Shown piece by piece: positions 43,681 through 52,266 of a stretch of 64,000 nucleotides of DNA. Numbering within the stretch: the first letter of the stretch is position 1; the number at the start of each line of letters is the position of its first letter. The stretch covers positions 1 through 64,000 of the forward strand of contig JBAXQM010000003.1 of assembly GCA_037131735.1 (NCBI GenBank), in the 5' to 3' direction. Under the pieces are notes generated by a model that saw nothing but the letters and a program-made list of their open reading frames with translations, ran no database searches and was not told where the DNA came from. The position numbers were made by a program, and so were the translations under genes. Origin of the DNA: CAIUPE01 sp037131735. GTDB taxonomy: Bacteria > Pseudomonadota > Alphaproteobacteria > Rhizobiales > Beijerinckiaceae.

Positions 43681-43699
43681 TGGCGGAGGGAGAGGGATT
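43680..43699 (+). repeat. attR: right copy of the attachment repeat within tRNA-Ser
   Basis: 20 bp identical to 33168-33187. Bases 43681-43699 are the CCA end, discriminator, 3' acceptor strand and part of the T-arm of tRNA-Ser(GGA). Integration leaves the tRNA gene whole at this junction. Confidence 0.93.
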
Positions 43700-43770
43700 C
43701 GAACCCTCGATACGGTTTCCCGTATACACACTTTCCAGGCGTGCGCCTTCAACCACTCGGCCACCCCTCC
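43681..43770 (-). tRNA. tRNA-Ser (anticodon GGA)
   Basis: A 90-nt gene read on the minus strand: 5' acceptor GGAGGGG pairs with the 3' strand TCCCTCC, followed by discriminator G and an encoded CCA. The D-arm begins GGCCGAGTGG, the anticodon loop is CTGGAAA (anticodon GGA), there is a long class II variable arm (stem TACGG/CCGTA), and the T-loop is GGTTCGAATCC. The long variable arm and anticodon fix the identity as serine. It is the integration target of the island on its left. Confidence 0.97.
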
Positions 43771-44054
43771 GTCTCATAACGTGCGCAGGAAGGCGCACGG
43801 GAATAACTTTACAAAGGGCCTCGTGCTTGTCCTTTGTCAGGACGCCCACGTTTCACGCGGGCTTTGCACTCGGCCACCCCTCCGTTGCGTGGGGCGGTGC
43901 TTGCAGCGCGCCTCTCGCAGAGGCTGCCCTTATAGCTAACGCAGGCGCAGGTGCAACCCGCAACCGCCCCTGAAGCGCGCTATTATCGCGCAGGGGCTCG
44001 ATATACGCTGCCAAAATCGCTAGATAAGAGGGTGTCAACAAAGCGGGAGTTCCC
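43771..44054. other. Intergenic region between tRNA-Ser and msrA
   Basis: 284 bp, G/C-rich, no gene supported. It contains the tRNA fragment, an inverted repeat GTGCGC/GCGCAC (about 43781-43798), and must carry the minus-strand tRNA promoter and the plus-strand msrA promoter. Confidence 0.45.
43867..43885 (-). repeat. Fragment duplicating the 5' end of tRNA-Ser
   Basis: 19 bp (minus strand ACGGAGGGGTGGCCGAGTG) identical to the 5' end of tRNA-Ser plus one flanking base (43754-43772), 113 bp upstream of the tRNA. The rest of a tRNA is not present. It may be a relic of an earlier recombination or duplication at this hot spot. Confidence 0.8.
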
Positions 44055-44711
44055 ATGTTTGGATTTCGGAAAGAAGCACGCATGCCGACAGCGGCCGAAG
44101 CCTTGCCGGGCCGGCCGAACCCCCTGCCGACATCTGAAAAGCATTTTGTGAACGGCCATCCGCTTAAAGGCCCCTATCCCGAAGGATATGAAACAGCGTT
44201 GGTCGGCATGGGTTGTTTCTGGGGCGCTGAGCGCCGCTTCTGGACGTTGCCGGACGTTTACGTCACCGCCGTCGGCTATGCGGCAGGCATCACGCCCAAC
44301 CCGACCTATGAGGAAACCTGCACGGGACTTACCGGGCATAATGAAGTGGTGTTGGTTGTGTTTGATCCGGCGCGGATTTCTTTCGACGGGATTTTAAAGG
44401 AATTCTGGGAGAGTCATGATCCCACGCAAGGTATGCGGCAGGGCAATGATATCGGCACGACCTACCGCTCAGGCATCTACTACTATTCGGAAGCGCAGCG
44501 CGTTGCCGCTGAAACATCGCGCGATCTATTTCAAAAGCGTCTTCTTGCGTCGGGCTATGGAACGATCACGACAGAAATTATTCCCGCGCCGTTATTTTAC
44601 TTTGCGGAAGAGTATCATCAGCAATATCTTGCTAAAAATCCAAATGGCTATTGCGGTTTGGGGGGCACGGGCGTGAGCTGTCCCATCGGCGTGGGTCTAG
44701 CAGCGGAATGA
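44055..44711 (+). CDS. msrA: Peptide-methionine (S)-S-oxide reductase MsrA
   Basis: A 218-residue protein that repairs oxidised methionine. The catalytic Cys is in GMGCFWGAE (about residue 54), followed by the family blocks VGYAAGITPNPTYEE, GHNEVV, DPTQGMRQGNDIGTTYRSGIYY, and YHQQYLAKNPNGYCGLGGTGV, the last with a recycling Cys. It carries about 40 extra N-terminal residues compared with short MsrA forms but no clear signal peptide, so it is likely cytoplasmic. It fits the oxidative-stress theme of oxyR/katG but is not linked to them. Confidence 0.95.
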   Translation: MFGFRKEARMPTAAEALPGRPNPLPTSEKHFVNGHPLKGPYPEGYETALVGMGCFWGAERRFWTLPDVYVTAVGYAAGITPNPTYEETCTGLTGHNEVVLVVFDPARISFDGILKEFWESHDPTQGMRQGNDIGTTYRSGIYYYSEAQRVAAETSRDLFQKRLLASGYGTITTEIIPAPLFYFAEEYHQQYLAKNPNGYCGLGGTGVSCPIGVGLAAE

Positions 44712-44719
44712 GGATAAAG

Positions 44720-45217
44720 ATGATTTCTAAATCGATTGAGCGCGTTCTGTTTGCAAGCCGCTGGTTGCTGGCGCCATTTTATCTCGCGCTTGTGGCGGCC
44801 CTTAGCTTCTTATTGTATAAAACAATGCAGGAAGCATGGCATTTTGCTTTGATCGTTCCTGATGCGAAAGAAGCCGATGTCATACTCGGTGTCTTGACGC
44901 TTGTTGATCTCACTTTGACCGGTTCCTTGATCGTGATCGTCATTTTCTCTGGCTATGAGAATTTCGTTTCAAAGATCGAAGCGCGTGATCATCCCGATTG
45001 GCCCGAATGGATGGCGAAGATCGATTTCAGCGGCTTGAAGCTGAAATTACTGTCATCAATCGTTGCGATTTCAGGAATTCAGCTTCTGAAGAGTTTCATG
45101 GATATTCATAACATCTCAGATCGTGATTTGATCTGGTATGTGGCCATCCATATGACCTTTGTCGTCTCCGGCTTGATGCTTGCGTGGACGGATCGCATTT
45201 CAGCCGATAAACACTAA
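44720..45217 (+). CDS. YqhA/UPF0114-like membrane protein
   Basis: A 165-residue protein of the TIGR00645/UPF0114 family with four hydrophobic segments and family sequence ERVLFASRWLLAPFYLAL, DLTLTGSLIVIVIFSGYENFVS and the C-terminal HMTFVVSGLMLAWTDRI. Function unknown. ATG 44720 has GAGG upstream; an in-frame ATG at 44708 overlapping the msrA stop is the alternative. Probably co-transcribed with msrA. Confidence 0.88.
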   Translation: MISKSIERVLFASRWLLAPFYLALVAALSFLLYKTMQEAWHFALIVPDAKEADVILGVLTLVDLTLTGSLIVIVIFSGYENFVSKIEARDHPDWPEWMAKIDFSGLKLKLLSSIVAISGIQLLKSFMDIHNISDRDLIWYVAIHMTFVVSGLMLAWTDRISADKH

Positions 45218-45304
45218 ACCAAATATTGGGGCGACGATGCCGGTTGTCCCGGTTTCGACCATTTCTCTTAAGTCATCCATTTCATTGTTTCGTGACGGTA
45301 TATC

Positions 45305-46411
45305 GTGAGCGCGTTCGGAAATTCAGCTCCCTTGCCTTATTGGACGTGGATAGGTCCGCTTTTATCAGCGGCTTTGTTAGCCGCGCTCTTTGTTATGGGC
45401 ACTTCAAAAACGGATGTGATTCCAGGAGTCTTGGCGTTGCTCGCCTTGGGTGTCTCGGTTTTTGCGGCCGTTCATCATGCGGAAATCATTGCGTTGCGTG
45501 TCGGCGAGCCTTTGGGCTCTCTCGTCCTCGCTGTTGCCGTAACAATTATCGAAGTGGCACTAATCGTTTCAATTTTGCTTTCTGCCACGCCGGGATCGGA
45601 ATTTGTGGCGCGTGATACGGTCTATTCCGCAGTAATGATTGTTTTGAATGGTGTTGTAGGGCTCGGGTTAGTTTTGGGCGGTCGTCGTCACTTCGAGCAA
45701 AGCTTTCGGTCCGATGGTGTAGCGGCGGCACTCGCCGTGCTGGGAACCTTAGCAACCATCTCTCTTGTGTTTCCTAATTTCGTAATCGCCGTCAAAGGAC
45801 CATTTTACTCGCCAAGCCAATTGCTTTTTGTTGGCGCTGTTTCTCTCATCCTTTATTGTGTTTTTGTATTTGTTCAAACGGTCCGCCATCGCGATTATTT
45901 TACTGACGCCGAAATCGATGATCTCGCAGAATTTGAGCATGGTGAACGTCCTTCGATACGCATGACATTGCTCAGTGGCGTTCTTCTGCTCGCCTCATTG
46001 ACTCTTGTTATTCTGCTATCGAAGCTTCTCTCCAAACCAATCAGCGTGGTGATTGATAGTGCAGGATTGCCGGCAAGTTTCCTTGGTGTGGTGATTGCCA
46101 TCATTGTGCTCTTGCCGGAGTCGCTGGCTGCCCTTGATGCCGCGCGCGCCAACCGGTTACAAAGCAGTCTTAATCTCGCCATCGGCTCAGCGATTGCGAG
46201 TATTGGCCTAACCATTCCCACGGTCGCGCTTCTGTCGATCTGGAAAGACATTCCGCTACCGCTCGGCCTTCAGCCGCATGAAACGGTTCTCTTGGTGCTA
46301 ACACTCTTCATCAGCACGCTGACGCTTGGCACCGGGCGCACCACCGTTCTTCACGGCGCTGTGCATCTTGTTATCTTCGGTGTGTTTTTATTTACCGCTG
46401 CGGTGCCCTGA
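45305..46411 (+). CDS. chaA: Calcium/cation:proton antiporter, ChaA-like
   Basis: A 368-residue membrane protein of the CaCA superfamily with about 11 hydrophobic segments and two inverted alpha-repeats: GEPLGSLVLAVAVTIIEVALIV near residue 65 and GVVIAIIVLLPESLAALDAARANRLQSSLNLAIGSAIASIGLT near 260. The acidic residues in these repeats bind the exported cation. ChaA exchanges Ca2+ (also Na+/K+) for protons. GTG start; moderate support for the start site. Confidence 0.9.
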   Translation: MSAFGNSAPLPYWTWIGPLLSAALLAALFVMGTSKTDVIPGVLALLALGVSVFAAVHHAEIIALRVGEPLGSLVLAVAVTIIEVALIVSILLSATPGSEFVARDTVYSAVMIVLNGVVGLGLVLGGRRHFEQSFRSDGVAAALAVLGTLATISLVFPNFVIAVKGPFYSPSQLLFVGAVSLILYCVFVFVQTVRHRDYFTDAEIDDLAEFEHGERPSIRMTLLSGVLLLASLTLVILLSKLLSKPISVVIDSAGLPASFLGVVIAIIVLLPESLAALDAARANRLQSSLNLAIGSAIASIGLTIPTVALLSIWKDIPLPLGLQPHETVLLVLTLFISTLTLGTGRTTVLHGAVHLVIFGVFLFTAAVP

Positions 46412-46427
46412 GCATAACGCGGAGATT

Positions 46428-47825
46428 TCAGGTGCTCGTGCCGGCACCTAATTTTGCAAGATAGCGCGCCCAGGCAATCATCCCGCGTTCATAACTCGCA
46501 AGGCGAAAAAATTCATTCGGTGCGTGATAATCTTCATCGACCGTTGAGAACGAGAAAAACACTGTATCGATATCCAGAACGCGTTTGAAAATATCGCCAA
46601 TCGGAATCGTGGCACCCATGCGCACGCGCACGGGACGCTGACCGAGGACCGATTCCAAAACATCTTCCGACAACACAAGGGCAGGGTGATCATGCGTTAC
46701 CGCGTAAGCCGGTGTGCCGCCGGTTTCGCGTACAACCGTCACGCTTGTCCCTTTTGGCGCATGGCTTTCGAGATAGTGCGCGAGCAGCGCAACAATGCGA
46801 TCCGGATCTTGGCCCGGCACCAAGCGACACGTGATTTTTGCCGACGCCTCTGACGGAATAACGGTCTTCTTGCCGGGGCCTGTATAGCCGCCGACAATGC
46901 CGTTAAATTCAAGCGTCGGCCGTATCCAATTCCGTTGCAACAGCGTGTAACCGGCTTCACCTGCGCCTGCAGATGCTTTGACTTCCGCGAGATAGGCGGC
47001 CTCATCAAAAGGAATGCGTGCAATCGCTGCAATCTCATCAGGATGAACCGGCTCAACGCCGTCATAAAAGCCGGGCACCGCAATTGAGCCTTCAAGTGTA
47101 TGCAGTGTTGCCAACAGCGCGACGAGCGCTTGAATTGGATTTGCGACAGCACCGCCATGACGCCCCGAATGGAGATCTTTGCCCGGACCTTTCACTGTGA
47201 CTTCAAGGGCGCAAATGCCACGGCTTGCGACTGTCACGCTTGGCAAATCCGCGCGCCATTGCGCGCCATCTGCAGAGAGTGCGAAGTCAGCCTTTAAACG
47301 ATAATGATGCGCGCGCACAAAGTCTTCGAGATGCGCGCTTGACACTTCTTCCTCGCCCTCAAACAGAAACACCATATTCACGGGCAAGCGGCCTTGCTCC
47401 TTCATAAAGGCTTCAGCCACCGCAATGGGAATGAGCATCGGCCCCTTATCATCGGAGGCGCCGCGTGCATAAAGTCGTTCATTGCGAATATCAGGCGTGA
47501 AGGGTGCACTCGTCCATGCAGCGATCGGATCAGGGGGCTGCACATCATAATGGCCGTAAACAAGCACTGTGGGTTTACCCGGCGCGCCATGCCATGCGGC
47601 GGTGACAACCGGATGTCCTGCAGTGGGAAGAATAGCAACGTCCGTGAGGCCTGCTGCTTTCAAACGATCGGCAACAAAACGGCTCGCTTCATGAATGCCG
47701 TCGCGATACTGCGGGTCGGTTGAAACGCTCGGAATGGCAACGAATTGTTTGAGCGTTTCGATATGCTGCGGCATCTCTGAGACGAGACGTTTTTCAATCG
47801 CTTCCGAATGCCAGGGATCACTCAT
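46428..47825 (-). CDS. M20-family dipeptidase
   Basis: A 465-residue metallopeptidase of the M20/M25/M40 (dipeptidase) group. The zinc site is visible as YGHYDVQPPD (His and Asp), ASDDKGP (bridging Asp) and EGEEEVSS (catalytic and ligand Glu), with the C-terminal His in YHAPNEF. It probably cleaves dipeptides taken up by the adjacent Dpp-like transporter. It is the last gene of a nine-gene minus-strand operon and overlaps the SDR gene by 4 bp. Confidence 0.9.
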   Translation of the reverse strand: MSDPWHSEAIEKRLVSEMPQHIETLKQFVAIPSVSTDPQYRDGIHEASRFVADRLKAAGLTDVAILPTAGHPVVTAAWHGAPGKPTVLVYGHYDVQPPDPIAAWTSAPFTPDIRNERLYARGASDDKGPMLIPIAVAEAFMKEQGRLPVNMVFLFEGEEEVSSAHLEDFVRAHHYRLKADFALSADGAQWRADLPSVTVASRGICALEVTVKGPGKDLHSGRHGGAVANPIQALVALLATLHTLEGSIAVPGFYDGVEPVHPDEIAAIARIPFDEAAYLAEVKASAGAGEAGYTLLQRNWIRPTLEFNGIVGGYTGPGKKTVIPSEASAKITCRLVPGQDPDRIVALLAHYLESHAPKGTSVTVVRETGGTPAYAVTHDHPALVLSEDVLESVLGQRPVRVRMGATIPIGDIFKRVLDIDTVFFSFSTVDEDYHAPNEFFRLASYERGMIAWARYLAKLGAGTST

Positions 47826-48556
47826 TTACCACCATCCACCGAAAGCACTTGGCCTGTAATCCATTCCGCTTGTTCGCTTGCAAAAAACAATGTCGCAGCA
47901 ACAATGTCATCGACCTTGCCCAAGCGGCGTGTCGCGATGCGTTCAATCATCGCCTTCTGCCCTTCCGCCCCATAGGCTTCCCATTGCCGCTCTGTTGTCG
48001 GATTGGAGCGCACAAAGCCCGGTGCCACACTGTTGACCGTGATCCCGAATTTACCAAGCTCATGGCCCAATTGACGCGTGAGCCCAATCTCGCCCGCTTT
48101 GGCAGACGCATAGGCTTGAATGCCCGTGAGGCTTACGCCTAACCCTGCGCCCGACGAGATGAGAACGATGCGGCCATAACCTTGTTGTTTCATATGGAGT
48201 GCAACGGCTTGCGCGAGGAAAAAGCCCGCCTTCATATTGATGTTGACGATCGTGTCCCAATCGTCCTCGGAGACTTCGTCCAACGGCCGACCCACTTGTC
48301 CGCAAACGCCCCCCGCGCTGTGGATGAGAATATCAAAGGGCCCTTTAGCTTTTACGAGTTCATCAATGGCCGCGCGTTTGGTGAGATCGCATTGATGCGT
48401 GTGAATTGTGAGTCCGTTCTCGCTGGGCTCAACAGGGCGGTTATCAACGCCGGTGACGGTTGCGCCATCCCGCACAAGAGCGAACGCAATCGCGCGACCA
48501 ATGCCATGCGCAGCGCCGGTGACGAGTGCACGTTTGCCTTTGAAGTCGATCAGCAT
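47822..48556 (-). CDS. Short-chain dehydrogenase/reductase
   Basis: A 244-residue classical SDR. The NAD(P) site is TGAAHGIGRAIA (about residues 13-24), the structural NNAG-equivalent is HSAGG, the catalytic Ser is in LISSGAG, and the Tyr-Lys pair is in YASAKAGE; the C-terminus ends with WITGQVLSVDGG. The substrate is unknown. It lies in the peptide-uptake catabolic operon between a ketopantoate-reductase-like gene and the dipeptidase. Confidence 0.9.
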   Translation of the reverse strand: MLIDFKGKRALVTGAAHGIGRAIAFALVRDGATVTGVDNRPVEPSENGLTIHTHQCDLTKRAAIDELVKAKGPFDILIHSAGGVCGQVGRPLDEVSEDDWDTIVNINMKAGFFLAQAVALHMKQQGYGRIVLISSGAGLGVSLTGIQAYASAKAGEIGLTRQLGHELGKFGITVNSVAPGFVRSNPTTERQWEAYGAEGQKAMIERIATRRLGKVDDIVAATLFFASEQAEWITGQVLSVDGGK

Positions 48557-48568
48557 GGCGATGTTCCT

Positions 48569-49594
48569 TTACTGGGCTTGTGCAAGCTCGGCCAAGTTCG
48601 CCCAATCAAGCGGGCGCTTGCCATCTTCAATCTCGTGAACCATCGCAATCATGCGGGCCACAAGGGGTGTTGGAATACCCAACTTAGCCCCTTGCTCAAC
48701 GATGGGGCCAAGCTGCGCGTCGACTTCCGTCTTGCGCTTGCGAATGGCTAGATCGCGCCAGATGCCGGAATGTGTTTTGATCGATTTCGCATTATGCGTG
48801 ACCATCGCATCAAATGATGCATGTGCTTCCGCTTCTGTTGCCTCAGGTGTAAACGCTTGCGGCACATAGCCATTGAAGCCCAAGGGTTCATAGCCGAGTT
48901 TTAAGGCAACAGCGGTTGCTTCACGCGCGATGTTACGGAGCAAGGGCCTCGCGTCCGCAGCCGCAAGCGAGTCGCAAATCGAGGCGTTGGTCAGTGCGGT
49001 TACAAAGAGCAGCGAGCCATAGCCAAGCTTGCCCCAGAGATAGCCGAAAATATGATCCGTCATGATCGCGTTGGGATCAAAAATCAGCATCAAGGCGTGG
49101 AGCGCTTTAAGTCGCTCGCTCATCGCACCATCCAATTCGCCGAGCACAACAGCACCACGTCCGCTCAATTGAATAACGCCCGGTGACATGTAATCCCCGC
49201 CGAAATTCAAAAAAGCACCAATGGTCCGGGCGCGGCCCACAATGTTGGCGATCACCAATTCGTTGAGCCCATTTTGGTAGGACGCGACATACCCGTCGCT
49301 CGAGAGGTGCGGCGCGATTTGGCGCGTGGCGCCCTCTGTGTGATGCGCTTTGACGCAAAGCAGAACGCGGGAGAATGTGCCTTCTACCTGCGATGGAGTG
49401 AGTGCACGGACTTTGATGGTGAATTGATCGATCGGCCCTTCGATGGTGAGACCATCGCGGTTCATTGCCTCAACATGCGCTGCGTCTTGATCGACGAATA
49501 AAACGTCATGTCCAGCGCGAACAAAAAATGCACCAATCGCACCGCCAATAGCGCCTGCACCCCAGATAACGATGGGATCGTTACGAGCACTCAC
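48569..49594 (-). CDS. Ketopantoate reductase-family (ApbA/PanE-like) dehydrogenase
   Basis: A 341-residue NADPH-dependent dehydrogenase with N-terminal GAGAIGGAIG (residues 12-21) and an acidic strand VLFVDQDA. The C-terminal helical domain has the KLGYGSLLFVTALTN block equivalent to the KxxxN catalytic region of PanE. The operon context (creatininase family, SDR, peptidase, peptide transporter) suggests a catabolic 2-oxo/2-hydroxy acid enzyme instead of pantothenate synthesis; this is inference. GTG start overlapping the creatininase stop. Confidence 0.86.
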   Translation of the reverse strand: MSARNDPIVIWGAGAIGGAIGAFFVRAGHDVLFVDQDAAHVEAMNRDGLTIEGPIDQFTIKVRALTPSQVEGTFSRVLLCVKAHHTEGATRQIAPHLSSDGYVASYQNGLNELVIANIVGRARTIGAFLNFGGDYMSPGVIQLSGRGAVVLGELDGAMSERLKALHALMLIFDPNAIMTDHIFGYLWGKLGYGSLLFVTALTNASICDSLAAADARPLLRNIAREATAVALKLGYEPLGFNGYVPQAFTPEATEAEAHASFDAMVTHNAKSIKTHSGIWRDLAIRKRKTEVDAQLGPIVEQGAKLGIPTPLVARMIAMVHEIEDGKRPLDWANLAELAQAQ

Positions 49595-50292
49595 GCCCAG
49601 GGGCCTTCCATCAGCGCGCGCGTTTCTTCAACGGCGATGTGCCAGAGCGCTAACATCTCGTCATCGCTGCGTTGATAATAGCCGCCGAAATTACCATCGC
49701 CGAGCATTTTACGCACACCTGCCGGATCTTTAAGGCGCATGGTCTCCAAATCGGTCATCGGCTTTTGTACTTCTGGCCCACGAATATTCGGCAAACGCGT
49801 CCATGGGAAGTTTTCCATCCATGACGCATGCGAAGCGACCTTGTCGATCTCTTGCACCTTCGCAAAAGTTTTTGGCGCGTTCCACCAATTGTGAAAGCGA
49901 ACGGCAGAGCCGGGGTTGCGGCCCATCCATTCAATCGCGGCGGTTTGCGCCGGTGAATTTCCGCCATGGCCATTGCACAAGAAAATGCGACGAAAGCCTG
50001 CGGTGTAAAGTGAATCGAGAATATCCGTCACAAGCGCGGCGTAGGTCGAGAGTTTGATTGAAACCGAACCCGGAAACGCCATGAAGTAAGGCGTAATGCC
50101 ATAGGCTTGCACAGGGAATACGGGGATGCCGAGCGGTTCAGCGGCTTCTAGCGCCACGCGTTCGGCGAGGATCGAGTCGACGGAGAGACTCAAAAATCCA
50201 TGCTGTTCGGTTGAACCCAAAGGCAAAACAGCGCGATCATCATGTTTGAGATAATCTTCAACTTGCATCCAGTTCATATCGCTAATTCGCAT
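49591..50292 (-). CDS. Creatininase-family amidohydrolase
   Basis: A 233-residue protein with the canonical family motifs: LGSTEQHGFLSLSVDS (Glu, His, Asp metal ligands) and CNGHGGN. It hydrolyses cyclic or linear amides in relatives such as creatininase and MftE. It is the second creatininase-family protein in the window and is less diverged than the one at 21140. GGAG lies 9 bp before the ATG. It is flanked by ABC transporter genes upstream and the reductase-like gene downstream. Confidence 0.88.
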   Translation of the reverse strand: MRISDMNWMQVEDYLKHDDRAVLPLGSTEQHGFLSLSVDSILAERVALEAAEPLGIPVFPVQAYGITPYFMAFPGSVSIKLSTYAALVTDILDSLYTAGFRRIFLCNGHGGNSPAQTAAIEWMGRNPGSAVRFHNWWNAPKTFAKVQEIDKVASHASWMENFPWTRLPNIRGPEVQKPMTDLETMRLKDPAGVRKMLGDGNFGGYYQRSDDEMLALWHIAVEETRALMEGPWA

Positions 50293-50316
50293 GATAGATG
50301 CTCCTTTGATGCGTGG

Positions 50317-51276
50317 TTACTCTACAGCCCAGCACGCCACATCGCGGCCTTGTTTGAAAAGAGTTGGCGGTGCCTCACTCTTGCACCGCGCGATTGCCGA
50401 TGAGCAGCGGGGATGGAACGGACATCCGCTCGGCGGATCGAAAGGCGAGGGCAATTCACCCTGCAACACGATGCGTTCTTTCTTCGCATCGGGATCGGCA
50501 ACCGGCGTCGCCGACAAAAGCGCCTTTGTATAGGGGTGCTGCGGCGAGGCGAAGAGCTGCTCGCGCGTGGCGGTTTCTACCGCATGGCCGAGATAGATCA
50601 CCATCACGCGATCGGCGATATGGCGGACAACCGAGAGATCATGGCTGATGAAGAGGTAAGCGAGACCGAATTCTTCCTGCAATTCAGCGAGAAGATTAAG
50701 AACCTGAGCGCGGATCGACACATCAAGCGCGGACACAGGTTCATCAAGCACAAGAATTTTCGGGCGAAGCATCAACGCGCGCGCAATCGCGATGCGTTGG
50801 CGTTGGCCGCCTGAGAACATATGGGGGTAGCGATCTTTAAACTCCGGACGCAAGCCCACGCGCGCCATCATAGAAGCCACGGCGTCGGCGCGCTCTGTTG
50901 ATGACAATGTCGTGTTGATAATAAGAGGCTCTTCAAGCGCGGCACCAATGGTCTGGCGCGGATTGAGCGACCCGTAAGGATTTTGAAAAACAATCTGCAC
51001 TTCGCTGCGCAATTTTTTGCGCTCCGCCTTGGTGGCGTGCGCAATATCAATACCGTTGATTTTCAACATACCGGCGGTAGGCGTTTCAATCATCGTCAGC
51101 AAACGCGCCAAAGTGGATTTGCCCGATCCTGATTCTCCCACAACAGCTAGCGTCTTGCCGGATTCTAACTCAAAGCTCACGCCTGCCAACGCATGCACTG
51201 TGGCTGGTGGCGCGAACATGCCGCGGCGCACCGTGTAGTCGCGTGTCAGTCCCTGCGCTTCAAGAACAATACTCAT
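50317..51276 (-). CDS. Peptide ABC transporter ATP-binding protein, DppF/OppF-like
   Basis: A 319-residue ATPase with Walker A GESGSGKST, signature FSGGQRQR, Walker B LVLDEPVSALD and the C-terminal oligopeptide-transporter extension holding a CPFHPRC iron-sulfur-type cysteine cluster. It pairs with the DppD-like ATPase. The ATG at 51276 overlaps the dppD stop by 4 bp. Confidence 0.93.
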   Translation of the reverse strand: MSIVLEAQGLTRDYTVRRGMFAPPATVHALAGVSFELESGKTLAVVGESGSGKSTLARLLTMIETPTAGMLKINGIDIAHATKAERKKLRSEVQIVFQNPYGSLNPRQTIGAALEEPLIINTTLSSTERADAVASMMARVGLRPEFKDRYPHMFSGGQRQRIAIARALMLRPKILVLDEPVSALDVSIRAQVLNLLAELQEEFGLAYLFISHDLSVVRHIADRVMVIYLGHAVETATREQLFASPQHPYTKALLSATPVADPDAKKERIVLQGELPSPFDPPSGCPFHPRCSSAIARCKSEAPPTLFKQGRDVACWAVE

Positions 51277-52262
51277 CGTGTTTGCTCCAGCGCGCGCGGT
51301 TGACCCTGATGCAAAGGCGTATGGCACAAAGCGCGCCCATCATCAGCGTTGCCCCGCTTTGGTTTTTCGCGCGAACAGAGATCAGTGGCAAAGCCGCAAC
51401 GCGGCGCAAAGCGGCAACCATTTAACTGATCAAATTGTCCAGGCACAACACCGGGAATGGAGGGCAATACGCGACCCGTCGCACGCTCAGGCAAGGCAGC
51501 CAGAAGTGCGGCGGTATAAGGATGATGCGGATCACGGAAGAGGCCGCGTGTGTCCTGCTTTTCAACCTGTTGTCCCGCATATTGCACAACAACACGTTCC
51601 GCGGTTTCCGCGACTACGCCCATATCATGGGTGATAAGCACGAGGCCCATGCCCGTCTCGCGCCGCAAGCGCACGAGCAAATCAAGGATCTGCGCTTGGA
51701 TGGTGACATCAAGCGCGGTCGTTGGTTCATCGGCAATCAGCAATTTTGGTTCAGAGGCCAAAGCCATGGCGATCATAACGCGTTGGCTCATACCGCCCGA
51801 GAGTTGATGCGGAAAGGCCGATAGACGCTTTTCAGGATCGGTGATGCCAACTTGTTCAAGCAATTCGATGGAGCGCTTTTTTTGTGCTTTTTTATCAAGG
51901 CCGAAATGCGTCTTCAGCGTTTCGCCGATTTGAAAGCCGACGGTGAAGCACGGATTCAACGATGTCATGGGCTCTTGAAAAATCATCGCGATGTCACGGC
52001 GCACGATTTTGCGGCGCGCTTCATCTGAGATTGTCAGCAGATCTAGACCGTTAAACTCCATGCGATCTGCCGTAACGCTTGCGGTCCAGGGGAGAAGGCC
52101 CATCACTGCAAGCATCGCTACCGATTTGCCAGAACCGGATTCGCCAACAATGGCGAGCACGTCATTGCTCTCGACAGCGAGATCAATGCCATCAACAGCT
52201 TTGAACGCGCCATTGCGTGTGGCGAAAGACACGGAGAGGTTTCGAATATCGAGCAAAGCCAT
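51273..52262 (-). CDS. Peptide ABC transporter ATP-binding protein, DppD/OppD-like
   Basis: A 329-residue ATPase with Walker A GESGSGKSVA, signature LSGGMSQR, Walker B LIADEPTTALD and H-loop LITHD. The C-terminal oligopeptide ABC domain has the cysteine pattern CRFAPRCGFATDLC. The ATG at 52262 begins MALLDIRNLSV; longer in-frame starts lie inside dppC and are not supported. Confidence 0.93.
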   Translation of the reverse strand: MALLDIRNLSVSFATRNGAFKAVDGIDLAVESNDVLAIVGESGSGKSVAMLAVMGLLPWTASVTADRMEFNGLDLLTISDEARRKIVRRDIAMIFQEPMTSLNPCFTVGFQIGETLKTHFGLDKKAQKKRSIELLEQVGITDPEKRLSAFPHQLSGGMSQRVMIAMALASEPKLLIADEPTTALDVTIQAQILDLLVRLRRETGMGLVLITHDMGVVAETAERVVVQYAGQQVEKQDTRGLFRDPHHPYTAALLAALPERATGRVLPSIPGVVPGQFDQLNGCRFAPRCGFATDLCSREKPKRGNADDGRALCHTPLHQGQPRALEQTR

Positions 52263-52266
52263 AATG

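Larger units (their letters stand above)
33168..43699. mobile_element. About 10.5-kb tRNA-Ser-integrated genomic island (PICI-like) with a candidate antiphage gene
   Basis: The element is bounded by the 20-bp direct repeat, with the intact tRNA-Ser gene at the right end and a tyrosine integrase at the left end. Contents in order: integrase, unknown AT-rich gene, AlpA-type regulator, small unknown gene, RepA-like ATPase (all plus), then an HTH gene and a 1984-residue helicase-nuclease (minus). Base composition drops visibly inside (A/T-rich at 34600-35200 and 39900-40700). Size and the order int - alpA - rep resemble Gram-negative phage-inducible chromosomal islands. No capsid, packaging, relaxase or conjugation gene is seen, so mobility would depend on a helper. 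Confidence 0.9.

Noticed and set aside
43613..43973. Open frames of about 100 codons across tRNA-Ser
   Set aside because: They run through the tRNA and its flanks; their apparent matches (EGEGFEPSIRF-like) are the well-known false translations of tRNA-Ser genes.
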